NCBI GenBank assembly: GCA_016748015.1
Contig: JAAOMT010000436.1
Span: 1,424,847-1,488,846, forward strand
Direction: 5' to 3'
From: Geosiphon pyriformis
Lineage: Eukaryota; Glomeromycota; Glomeromycetes; Archaeosporales; Geosiphonaceae
DNA length: 64,000 bases
The notes under the pieces were generated by a model. The model searched no databases, was not told the origin of the DNA, and worked only from the letters and a program-made list of their open reading frames with translations. Both the position numbers and the translations under genes were made by a program. How positions within the stretch are numbered: the stretch's first letter is position 1; each line of letters starts with the position of its first letter. This document shows, in pieces, positions 12,355 through 23,300 of this stretch.

Positions 12355-14194
12355 ATGTCTAAAAAAAAGGCACCAAAGAGTGCTTTTCATGGTCCTGCTG
12401 GTGGTTTCTTCTCACAGAAGAAGAGAGTTGTGTTTGGAAATGTCAAACACTCAGATAATAAAAAAGATATTTCTCTGGATAGGTCTGAGCTTGGTGACAG
12501 TATGTTCTTTGATGTGGATAATGTGTCTGGTGACAAGAAAAGTACTAACATGACCAGCATTAATGTTGGGTTTCTTCTGGATTCAGCCACCAATACTCTT
12601 AAAGCCAAGTATATCAATACTAATGCCATTTTTGGTTCACCTCTTGGTTCTTCTAATTTTGTCATGGATGATGATAAAGATGTCTTTTTTCCTCCTTACC
12701 TTTCAATCTCTCTGGAAAAAAAATGGATTGACCCTAAAATTGTTAAAACTCAGGTTGAGGTGTCTGTTAAAAAAATCTTTTGCTCTTGATATCAATCTTA
12801 GTGCTGTAGAAGGAAATTCAACAATGGCAAAAACTCAGTTAATTAGAAAAATTTTTTCTTCAATCAATGGTTTTGGGGGGGGCCACTACTCCCTCAAAAT
12901 TTGAAGAGATCATCTGATCTATCTTCACTTCCGAAAAAAGCATAAATATGGCTGCATTTTTGGCCAGAGAAAGAGGAATTGTCATAAACACTAATCTCAA
13001 GAAATCAAGAGTGTGTTCAGATTGGGCCGTAGTAATCAAGGAAATTCCCATGAATATACCAAAGGAAATGATTGTTACTGCAGTTGCCAAATTTGGTAAT
13101 ATTAAATCAATTAAGATTCAGTTAATTGGTATGTGGCAGAAGACTGTAGTGGAATTTGCCAAATCAAGTCAAGCCGATCTGTTGGCATCAAGATGGTCAT
13201 TCCTAATTGGGAAAAACTCAGTGTATGTGGGAAAAGCTGTGGAAGATCATGATATCTGGGCATCAAGAGACCATTTTAGGGCACTTCTGTTTACTTTGCC
13301 AGTGGAAACAACTGCACATGATCTTGGTACTCTTTTGGATAGGGCTGGCAGTAAGACTTGTATTATCAATCAATCTTTGAACATTGGCAATAGGTTTCGT
13401 TGTGCTGTGGTTGGCTTTGAATCTGAGAAGGATTTGGATTCAGCATTTTGCATTAAGCCTGTTTTTGGTAGTATGTGGCTCTTATGGACTAGATTAGATT
13501 TGGTTTGGTATGGGAAGTGTGGGCATTTTGGGCATTTGGCTTTTAAGTGTGATGCTCCAGTTGGTTCTATGCTATTGTTATCTTTGGTTAAGTCTTTTAA
13601 AGGTTTTGTTTCTGAGGAGAGGCATTTCCAGCTGGCCAAGTTATATAAAAAAAAAGAGGTTCCTATCTTCCGTCCTATTGTTTTTGGTGGAAAATCCTGG
13701 GCCCAAGTGGTCTTAGTGGCTTCCCCCCTCTCTCGTGGTTTTCCTGCTGGTCCCAGCTCAAATCTTTTTTCTTCTTCTTATCATGACATTGGTGATGTTT
13801 CTTCTTTGAATGAACATTTGGCCTCTTTGGAATGCTTATTCAAGTTTCTTTCTAATTGGGTGTTCATTATTGTTAAATGTCTTAATAGTGCTGAACTGGT
13901 GTCTTTGGTGTCTTCTTCTTTTGTCTCTCCTCCTGATGCTTCTGTATCTTCAGCTTCAGATTCAGGCTTGGATATGGTTTTGGATGGCACTTCAATACTA
14001 TTGCTCACTTTTCTTCTACTGTTAATGTTGGTGTGCATGTTCTCAATTCTAGTAGCTCCAGAATTCTTACTGGCAAAATGGGTGGCTTGGAGTCTAAGTT
14101 GACATCTTTGGAGGCTTCTATTGGTTCAGTATTAGCATGTTTGGATGGCTTGTGCTCTAATTTGGGTGCTTCTTTGCATTTTTTCTCCAAATGA
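12355..14194 (+). pseudogene. LINE copy 2 ORF1: RRM-like/CCHC protein, frameshifted
   Basis: The frame begins at ATG 12355 (MSKKKAPKSAF). An upstream in-frame GTG (GTG GAC CTG) stands where copy 3 has ATG. One-base slips occur in homopolymers: a run of seven A near 12770 (six in copy 3) and a run of eight G near 12880 (seven in copy 1). A third frame change lies near 14000. The shared in-frame TGA is at 12915-12917. The central RRM-like part (NIKSIKIQLIGMWQKTVVEF) and the knuckle WYGKCGHFGHLAFKC are readable, but the first Cys ligand is Tyr. The last codons (LHFFSK, TGA at 14192-14194) overlap the ORF2 start. Confidence 0.85.
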
Positions 14195-17100
14195 ATGACC
14201 TAGTTTGGAAGTTCACCATGTGTAATGTTTGGGATTTCAATGTTTCCACCAAATGGGTGGACATTGTTCATTGGCATGTAAGCTCTGGGAGTATGGTTTT
14301 TTTTGTTATTGAGACAAAGTTGAGACCTTTTTCTGGACCATGGATCAAGAATGAATTTGAGGGGGTTCAGATTTTTACTTCTGGTTTGGATGTTAGTTAT
14401 CTCAGTGCTGGTGTTGCTGTGATCATGAACAATTCTTTGGCTTGCTATGTTTCTAAGATTAAGGTGGTCTCTGGTTGTGTTATCTTGGTGTGTCTTCTGT
14501 TCAAAGGCAAGCTTTCAGTGACTGTGCTCAGTTTGTATGCTGGTGCCTCTTCTGGCATTTGTTTTGGGCAGGCATTTGAGGTTAATTCTCTCATTGCTAA
14601 GGCTGTTAATACCAGCAATTTTGTTGTTTTGGGTGGGAATTTTAATGAAAATGGGTCTGGAAGGAGTGTAAGTTTCAGGTTTTGCCTGGGTCTTGGTCTG
14701 GTCAATTCGTTTGCCAGCCATTAATTGGCACTTGCTCCTATATGATGCAACTCGAGAGGGATCGAAAAGATTATTGATTATATTTTAGTTAGTAAAAGTC
14801 TGTTATCCACTGTTGCTAAGCATTGGGTCAGGTCAGTTTCGGATTTTTTTGATACGGATTATAGTGTTGTCATGGTGTTGGTTGGTATGGGTGGGCTTTT
14901 GGATGTTCAATTGAATAGCTTGTGCAGGCAGGCTAACAGAGATTATTGGAAGTTTAAGATTAAGGATGCGGATGTGTCCAAGTGGGATAAGTTTAAGAAT
15001 TGTGTTTTGGCAAGGCTTCTGTTGATCAAAGGCATCTTTGCTAATGCCAAAGCTGGTGGTAATTTAGATACTATGTGAGTGATTTTGAAAAAGGAGATGG
15101 TTGAATCTGCTGATAAGATTTTTTCCAGACTGTGGTTTAGCAAATTTCATTGCTCTAGGAACAAACATTCTTCGAAGTTTTTTGGGTTGGAGTTGCTTGT
15201 TGCAAAGATTCTTGGTGCAGTCTGCTCTGGCGACATGCTTGAAGTTGTCTATTTCATAAAAAAATGGTTCACTTTTGATGAAGACAAAGCTTGCACATTC
15301 TCTAATTTGGTTAGATTGGGTGAGGATAGTGGGGTTTTTCTTAAGCATCTGTCTTTATTTCGCAAGGAATACAGAAAATCAAAAATGTTTGAATCAAGGC
15401 TAACTAAAGAGGCTTCTGTTAGAAAAACTATAGAAAAATGCATGGAGAGTTTTACTTCTAATAAAGGGGGCATGATCAGAAGTATTTTGGACTGGCTTTT
15501 TCGCAAAGTGGTACTTAATTATTTGGTGGTTGATGGAGACTTGGTTCTGGAACCTGGGGAGATAAAGTCTAAAATGGATGAGATCATGACAGAATGGACA
15601 AGGAAGCAGGTATTGTCTGATCTTTGGGCTCGCCAATATGTGCCTTTGGATTATGTGTGGAATGATGCTTTTTTTGAGATAATGTGTGAAATCAGTTTGG
15701 ATAAGCTGCTCTCAGTGGTTAATGATCTTCCTAATCGCAAGACTGTTGGCTTGTCTAGCATTTCTAATGAATTGTGAAAACATAGTGGTGATGTGGTATT
15801 GGGTTGCCTTCTGGAGCTGTTGAATACATGTGTAATTGTTGATGAGGTGCCTACTTTATGAAGGAGAGTGTGGGTGTCAATGATTTCAAAGCCTTATGAC
15901 TGGGATGGGGTTCTTACAAACACTCGGCCTATTGTATTAATTGAGACTGCCAGGAAGATTCTCTCTAAGATTTTCTCTGACAGAATTTCATCCACTTGCA
16001 GCAAGTTTGGTGTTCTTTGTGGTGATAATTTTTCTGTTTTAAAGAGTACATCTACACAGTCTCTGGTTTTTGCTGTTGGCTTAGTGGTTAAGGATGCTTT
16101 GGAAAAGAATTGTGAACTTTGGCTGGTATTAGAAGATATGTGTAAAGCATATGACTCAGTTGGGTGGCATTACTTGAAAGCAAGCTTGAAATGCATTAAG
16201 ATGTACAGCAAATTTATTAGTTTCTTCAAAGGCATATATAATGATAGAATTAATAGGGTCATAATAGATTTTGGTCTGTTGGATGGCTATCATATACATG
16301 ATAGTTTGGATCAAGGTAAGGTCTTCTCCCCCCTTCTTTGGAGGATCTTCTATGATCCACTCTTGTGTGAGGTTAAGAGGCATAAACATTTGTGTAGATA
16401 CAGGATTGATACTAATTTTGTGGTAAAAACTGGCAGAATTGAGAATAGTGGTGGAATGTCATCCTTTTTTGCTGCTGGTGCTTTTGTAGATGATATGATT
16501 TGGATGGGAGATTGCCAGGCTTTCATGCAGTATGCTCTTAATATTGCCAGTGAATTTTTTTCAATCAATAATATTTCTATTAACAATGAGAAAATGGTGG
16601 CTATTCCGATCAATCAGGATGTCAAAGTTGCTTCTTTGAGTATTAGTGGTCAGCTAATCTCTATAGCAAAAAAGAGCGAAGTTTACAGATACCTGGGAAT
16701 CTTTTTGTCAACTGAGGGGTTGTTCAAACCTAGTTTGGCCAAGGCACATTCAGATGTTTGTTTCTTTGTCAATGTTGTACTTAGGAAGACTATTACGGAC
16801 AAGCAGTATTCTTATTTGGTCTCTACTGTTTTGCAGCCAATTGTTAGCTACAAAATGCAGTTTAGTTTTGTTTCTTCTGGTGTATGTTGCAAGTGGGACA
16901 TTTTGGTTAGGAAAGGCCTCAGGTCTAAGGCATGCTTGTCTTGTGACTTCCTGAATGAGGCTTTGTATCATCCTTCTCTTTATGGCTTGAAGCCTTTTGA
17001 CCAGGTACAATCTGAGAGTAAGATGGCTGTAGTAATATCTTTTTCAAATGCTTTGGGCATTTTTGGTCAGTTGTTTTTTTATTGCTTCTTGGATTTGCAG

Positions 17101-18870
17101 GTTCTTGGGTAGACACCCTTGAATCCATTGCAGTTTCCAGTTAAGCTGCACATTAGTCCCGTAAACAATTTTTTAGCTGGTGTGGTCAGAATTTTTTTGG
17201 ATTGTGAGCTGTCTTTGGCAGGCTTTCTACCTAATGCATTTAGAGACCCTGGTAATTTTCCTATGCCTGAAATTTTGGGAAAATCCTTGTTTCTTAGTTG
17301 TGTTTGCTCTTTAAAGCATTTTGGAGTTGCTTTTGGTGACAGACTCCTTGACAAAAAAAGTGCTATAATGGATTGGAAGACTTTTCATCATTGAAAAAGG
17401 CTTGATCCCAGGGGCTCTGTGTTTCACTGGTTTAATGTTACATCGAGGTTTTTGCTGAATAAGAGTTCAGTGTCATCTGCTGCTGTTAAAGCTAATGGTT
17501 TTTCAGGCTATAGCATTTTGGATTCTGAACAGTTTGCTTTTGTGCATAATGATTTGCTCAAAGTTTGGTCTGGCTCTTTTGATGTTTATACTGATGGTTC
17601 ATTGAAATTTGCTGGCTTTTCCAGTATAATTAGCGGAGCCACTGCTTATTTTCTTGCTTTGGATTCTGGAGTTAGTATTGGCATTTATGGGCTTTTATCT
17701 TCAACTTTATTAGAATTGCAGGCTGTGGCTTTTGCTCTGGAATGTGTTCCTCTCTTCTGTACAGTGGTTTTGCATCTCGACAGCCAAGCTGCTATTGATG
17801 TATGTGTGTCTGAATTAGCTTTTGCTGTTCTTGATTTTTACAATTATTGTTGGATTGAGAGAAAATATATTGCCAATTTGATTAAGGATAAAGATCTCAC
17901 TGTAAGTTGAGTTAAGATCAAGGGTCATTCTGGGGTTCTTGGTAATAATAAAGCAGATATGCTGGCTGGTGAGGCTGCTGGCTTTCCTCTTTTTTTGCCG
18001 GCTGGAGTTCATGAGTGTTTTTTGGTGGTTGAAGGTACTGCAATTTCAGGTAATACTTGTCACTTTGTCAGAGATGTTTATAGATCTATTTGTCATGTTC
18101 ATTGGGAGACTGGTCCAGGTCATAATATGGTTCCAGTTGCTTTGTTGCAGAGTTTTGATTGGATTGCTTCCACACAGGTTTGGCATCTTGACTTGCACAT
18201 ACTTGCTGAGTTTACCAGCTGTAAGTCTGCAATTTTTTGCACATACTTGATGAAGGCTCTACACAGAAGGCTGCTGGTGGCTGTCTGCAAAAAGTTATAT
18301 GATAAAAGTTATTCTGGCGTGCAGTGTTTGTTGTGTGACAAGATAGAATTGCCAGACCACGTCTTCACTTGTTCACAGGATGTTTATATTCAGTGAAACA
18401 TTTTGTCGGAGATGTCTGCTTGCTGGATTTCTCTGGCTGGTGCTTGTGACCCATTTTCTTCCTCTGTCTTAAGGACTCTTGATCTTTGTCATTCAGATGT
18501 CAGCTTGTATTCAGTCATGTGTAAAGAGTTTGTGCTTAAGGATTGGTGTACAGAGATGGTTGGCATTTTTGGTGATGTTAAGAGTGCTATTAGTGTGGTA
18601 GTTGACTTTGTAAGGTATTTGGTCGAGTTGTATCAATTCAAGATGTGATTGACAAGGTCTAAATTTAGAGTGGATATAAAGAGGGCAGGCTTAGTTGGTG
18701 ATGATGGTTTGGTGGTGGGTCTTTTATGTTGTGGGTCTTTTATACTTTCAGATAGAGTGGTCAGATTGCTTGGTATTATAGAGTCTTTTGCTGTGAGTTT
18801 TGGCTGTTGTAGGTCTTGTCCTTTTTTTTCTGGTTTGGATGATAATCCATGTGTTGTTTTAGGTATGTAG
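14191..18870 (+). pseudogene. LINE copy 2 ORF2: 1,560-codon frame without frameshifts but with ten in-frame stops
   Basis: ATG 14191 overlaps the ORF1 stop. Domains in order are AP endonuclease (CNVWDFN, ETKLR, LGGNFN, IDYILVS, DTDY), RT (LEDMCKAYDSVGW, DSLDQGKVFSPLLW, intact AFVDDMIW), RNase H (VYTDGSLK, LELQAVAFALECV, HLDSQAAID) and the knuckle CLLCDKIELPDHVFTC. One frame runs the full 4.68 kb. It is interrupted at 14722 TAA, 14743 TGA, 15076 TGA, 15775 TGA, 15859 TGA, 17110 TAG, 17392 TGA, 17908 TGA, 18394 TGA and 18646 TGA, and ends with TAG 18868. Seven of the eight TGA fall where sister copies or the family consensus have Trp. By the standard code this copy is dead. Confidence 0.9.
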
Positions 18871-19016
18871 TGTTGCCTTGTTTGGCCCAAGTGACTGGCC
18901 ACATATAGAGAGTGCATAAATTGCACTTAGTTTGAACCACTTAGTTTGGTTCTATGTACTAGGTAGCAATTGGGCTTTACTTGTTAAATTGTTTAATAAA
19001 AAAAAAAATTTAGTTA

Positions 19017-19824
19017 AATAACTAAATTGTATTATATTTTTTTGTTATTATTAAACTAATTATTGATTTATTATTTTTTATTTGCTGATTGATTTTGTTA
19101 ATTAAATGTGATAATATAGACCTTTTTTTATGATTTTAATAATAATTTTTATAGTATATTGTTGTTATTTTTGTATTAAAAACCATAAAAATTTCTGGTA
19201 ATAGCATTAAAAATAATTTTAACAATATTATAATAAGAAAATTTTAAACAACATACAATTTTAAAAACTATTTATAATAAACATATTTTCAAAAAATAAA
19301 CTTAAATAATTCAGATTTTAATTATATCTTTTGTTATTAAGAATTTTTTAATCAAAAAATTTAAAAAAATTTTTTAAGTATTTTAAATTGCTTTTAATAA
19401 TAAAAATCATCTATTTAACAAAATTTATTTCAATTTAAAATTGTTAGAAATGTTTTTTTTTAAATTTAAATATGTAAATATAAAATTTATAAGAAACAAG
19501 ATCATAATATTCAGATCTGTTTACAATAAAGTATTTTTTAATTATAAAATACTATAAATACTTAAAACATAAAAAAAAATTAAATATATAATTTATATTT
19601 AATTTAATATAAAAAAAAATTATTTTTTATTTTAATTAAACTAATATTTATTAGATTTACTAATAAATAAATATTAAAATTCTATATATATTAATATTAC
19701 ATATTGTGAATAAATTAATTTAACAAAAAAGATGAATTAATTTAATTATTTTCTAATTATATTAATAAAATTTAATAATTATATATAATAATATATATTA
19801 TAATAGTTTTTTTTTAATTTTATA
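19017..19824 (+). other. AT-rich spacer containing a decayed MULE right end
   Basis: Positions about 19300-19770 align with 29700-30130 (shared 'aacaaaatttatttcaatttaaaatt', 'cagatctgtttacaataaagta', 'aatattacatattgtgaataaattaatttaac'). This is the right end of the MULE family, and its reverse complement also matches 3690-3740 and 27866-27940. The rest is featureless A+T-rich DNA. Confidence 0.6.
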
Positions 19825-19931
19825 ATTATAATTAAAATAAAAAGTAAAAAAAATTTAAATATTATTTTTTTTATAGTAATTTATAAAGTTTTAATAAAAA
19901 AAGTTATTTTATTATTAAAATAGTTAGATAA

Positions 19932-20496
19932 AATATTATTAAAAATTTTTTATTTTTTTTAATATTGTTAATATTATTTTGTTGTTAATTTTATTGTTAA
20001 TAAAAACTGATAAATTTCTAATAAGTTAATTTATTTTTTTAAAATATTTTTTTATATTTTAAACTATATCTATTATTAAACTTATAATAAAATAACTAAT
20101 TCTATATCAATTACTTATATAATTACTTTATAGTAAAAGTTAACTTTTTTACAAAAATATTTTATATGTAAGTTTATTAATAATATGTAATTATTTTATT
20201 ATAAAAGTTGAATTTTTTACAAAAAATCTTAATTATAAGCTATTTAATAATATATAAAAAAAGAAATAAAATAAAAATAAAAAAAATTGTCTTTATTTAG
20301 AATTAATTAAATAATTAAAAATTAGTAACTAATTAATTTTAAAATATTAGTTGTAATTATAAATTTTAAACAATTAATTTGTTATAACTAATTATTTGTT
20401 AAGAAAATAATTTTAAATTAAGATTTTAATTAATAATAAAAATTATAAAAATAATTTTATGTTAATTAATAACTCAAATTTTTATTGATAATAATG
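19932..20496 (-). mobile_element. AT-decayed solo LTR inside element copy C
   Basis: Aligns with the solo LTR at 31190-32160 in the same orientation. For example 20078-20230 ('cttataataaaataactaattc', 'tttatagtaaaagttaactttttt') corresponds to 31328-31500, and 20440-20496 corresponds to the LTR end ('ttatgttaattaataactcaaa...gataata' against 'catgctaattaatagctaaaa...ggtaaca'). About 400 bp are missing internally. Its position in the host element differs from that of the LTR in copy A, so the two are separate insertions. Confidence 0.6.
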
Positions 20497-21823
20497 TTTT
20501 AATAATATTTTTTTTCTGATTAATAGTTTGTTTTTTTTAAATTTTTTTTAAAAAATACACTAAAATTAATTCTAATATTGTTTTATTATTTTTAAAAATC
20601 TTAAAGTTTTTAATAATAGACTAATTAACAAACTAATTTTCTTTATTATTATTATTATTACTATTATTACTTTGCAAATAACCAAAAAAACCAAAAACTT
20701 TAAAAAACAACAGCAGTTGTTTATGTTTACTATTATTTTATCAAATTCTTAATAAAATTTTTTTAATATAAACAATAATAATAATAATATATTTTTTAAA
20801 ACAAAATTAATTATTAACTATATTATCAAATATAATGTTTTTTAGCAGATTATTATTAATCTTAAAAGCAAACCAGCCTATTAAATTACCTAATTTTAAA
20901 AATTAAACTGATATAATAAAAACTAAATTAATTTTTCTTCTTTTGTTTTTTAGTATTGGCTTTAATAATATTTAAAAAACAATTTTTGATTATTAAAATT
21001 TTTTAAATAAGTAACTTTTATCTTGGTATTACTTTTAAAATTAAATTAATTTTGGTTAATTTTTTGTTTTATTTGCTATCTGGTTTTATTAAACTTAAGT
21101 TAGTTTTAAAAAACAATATAAAATTGTTTTATGTAAATTTTACTTTTAATGTTTTTTTAATTATTATTATTAAATTTTTATTATAATTTTTTATTTTTAA
21201 TTATATTTAAGATTATAAAGTTTTTTATACTAACTTTTACTTTTTTTTATCTTTTATAATATTTTATAATATTTCTTTAAATATATGTTTTAATAATATT
21301 AAAAATACTTTTAGTGTTTTTAGTATTGTTATTTTAGTTAAATTAAAGTTTATTAACTTGTAATAATTTGCTATTGTTTATTATAAAGACTTTTTTTTGC
21401 TATTATTGGTGTTTTAATTTATTAATTTATATTAATTAAAAAAAACAGTATAAGAATTCTTTTTTTAATTAGCTAAAAAAAATTATTAATTCAAAAAATA
21501 TTTTTAAAACCAAATTGGTTAATTTTTTTTAGTTGTATTATATTTAAAATTAGTAATTTGATTTTTTAAGTTAATAGATATATCTGTTTTATTTTTTGTT
21601 TTCTTAATTCTTATTATTATTAATATTTTGTTATTATAATATTTAATTCTTTAAAAGTTTTAAATCTTGTTGTTTTAAAAGCTAATATTTTATGTAAGTA
21701 TATTATTTAATAAAAAATTTTTAAATATTATTATTGTTATAGATATTAAAATTTAGATTATCTTTTTTTTATAAGTTTTTTTTAAGTTTATTAACAGTTT
21801 TAAAAGTTTTAACTTAAAATCAT

Positions 21824-21943
21824 CTGAGTGGCTAGTTACATATAGGAAGCACATGAACCACACTTAATATAGAATTTTGTATATTGCTATAGTTTAGGTA
21901 GTGGTTGGACTACACTCGTTAAATGCTTAATAAAAAAAATAAA
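21824..21943 (+). mobile_element. 5'-truncated LINE tail inserted in element copy C
   Basis: A 120-bp piece consisting only of the family 3' tail ('gtggctagttacatatagg', 'catgaaccacactta', 'gtggttggactacactcgtt') and an A-rich end. It is flanked by 'aaaatcat' at 21816-21823 and 21944-21951. It splits copy C between its zinc-knuckle part and the 'attaaagctactac' block, which is contiguous in copy B. It retains far more G and C than its surroundings, so it arrived after most of the decay of copy C. This is the expected product of target-primed reverse transcription that stopped early. Confidence 0.7.
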
Positions 21944-22625
21944 AAAATCATATATTAAAGCTACTACTTTTCTGGTTTTTTTGTTGTTGTTTTTTTGGTT
22001 TTATTTGTTGTTGTATTTGTTATTAATTTTGTAATTAAATTTAGGTTGAATTTTTTGAAATTTTAAATTTGGCTGCTTTAATTAAATTTGTTTTTAAACT
22101 AATTAGTTTTTTGATTATTTTAATTACTTTTTTCTGACTAAAAATAAATACAAAAATCTTAAAATAATTTTTTTTTTGATTATTATAAAATATATTATTA
22201 AAGACTTTATTGATATTTTAATTGGTTTGTTTAAAAACTTTACTAGTTTTAAGACTAAAATTAAGTTTAATAACATAAATAAAAATAAATTTGGTGTTGT
22301 TAAAACATCTTTTTTAAGTAAAAAAATTATAATTATTTAGTAATTTTATAACAAATATGTAATTTTAATATTAAGTATAATATTAAAAAAACTAGATTGT
22401 TTTTGAATAAATTTATTTTTAATAGTTAAAATTTAAATTGTTTTATAATTAGACTTAATAAAATGAATTTTTTTTCATTTAGCTTAGTTTGTATTTTAAT
22501 TAATTTAAATAATTAATCATATATAAAAAATATATAAATTATACTTAGTTTAAAATATTTTGTTTGTTATATTGTATTAAGTAATAATTAAACTATTCTT
22601 TATTAAAACATTAATATATATAAAA

Positions 22626-23300
22626 ATATTAATTATATAAAATATTTTAAGTATAATATATTAATAAATTGGTTTTTGTTTAAAATGTAGTATTAAACAA
22701 TTATTATAATAAAATTAAAAGCTAATAAAAAATTGTTATAATAAAAATAAAAATAACAAAATTAAATAAAAATTTATTGCTTAATTAATAATTTTAATTA
22801 TTTATGTTTTATAAATATAATTAATTTTGCTTAAATAATTAATTTAATAATTTTATTTTTAAATTTAATTTAAAATACAAGTTTGTTTAATGTAATGTAT
22901 ATATATTTTTTTATGTATAATCCAATCACATATAATTTAAATAACTGTTTTAATTTTTTTTAAATATGTATATGTATTAAAATAAAATTAGTTAATCAAA
23001 AAAAATCATAAATATAAATTAAGTTTAAAAATAATTCATAATTTTTAATATATTGTTAATTTTAATAATTGTTTTAATTGGTTTTTAAAAAAAATGTTAA
23101 TTATTATATAAAAAACTATTTTGCTTTTGAGTTTATATTTATTAAAACTTTCAAATGTTAAAAATTTTTTTACCTGTTTTCTTTTCATGAAAAGATTTCT
23201 TATTTTATTCTATTTAACCATTTTTTTTAACTTTATAATTTTGATCGGTGTTAACAATTATACATATGGTAATGTTACAATAGTTCAAATATTCATCCTC
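22626..23300. other. AT-rich spacer downstream of CPA2
   Basis: A+T-rich with no supported gene. The open frame at 23121-23375 overlaps the 3' end of CPA2 on the other strand and looks like chance. The 3' untranslated region and poly-A signal of CPA2 should lie here, but AT-rich matches are too common to name one. Confidence 0.5.

Larger units (their letters stand above)
12199..19008 (+). mobile_element. LINE copy 2 (non-LTR retrotransposon, near full length)
   Basis: Plus-strand sister of LINE copy 1: leader with 'acttttttctctttta', ORF1 (12355-14194), ORF2 (14191-18870), 3' tail ('gtgactggccacatatag', 'acttagtttggttc') and a poly-A stretch ending near 19008. The sequence 'aatttagtta' occurs at 12189-12198 and again at 19007-19016, a possible 10-bp target duplication. 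In this AT-rich DNA that match is only suggestive, and it makes the 5' boundary approximate. The proteins are clearly homologous to copy 1 yet substantially diverged, so this is not a recent duplicate. Confidence 0.9.
19825..22625 (+). pseudogene. ORF1-only retroelement, copy C, strongly AT-decayed
   Basis: Aligns along its length with copies A (30840-34091) and B (34104-36398). Its start 'aaaataaaaagtaaaaaaaatttaaatatt' corresponds to 'agagcaaagagtaaaaaagctgcatttaatatt'. The blocks at 20600-20700, 20820-20870, 20990-21160 and 21450-21640, and the C-terminal block at 22060-22300, can each be matched. A LINE-type tail lies at about 22500-22620. Differences are mostly C-to-T and G-to-A, and coding capacity is lost. 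It is interrupted by a decayed solo LTR (19932-20496) and a 120-bp LINE tail (21824-21943). Confidence 0.7.
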
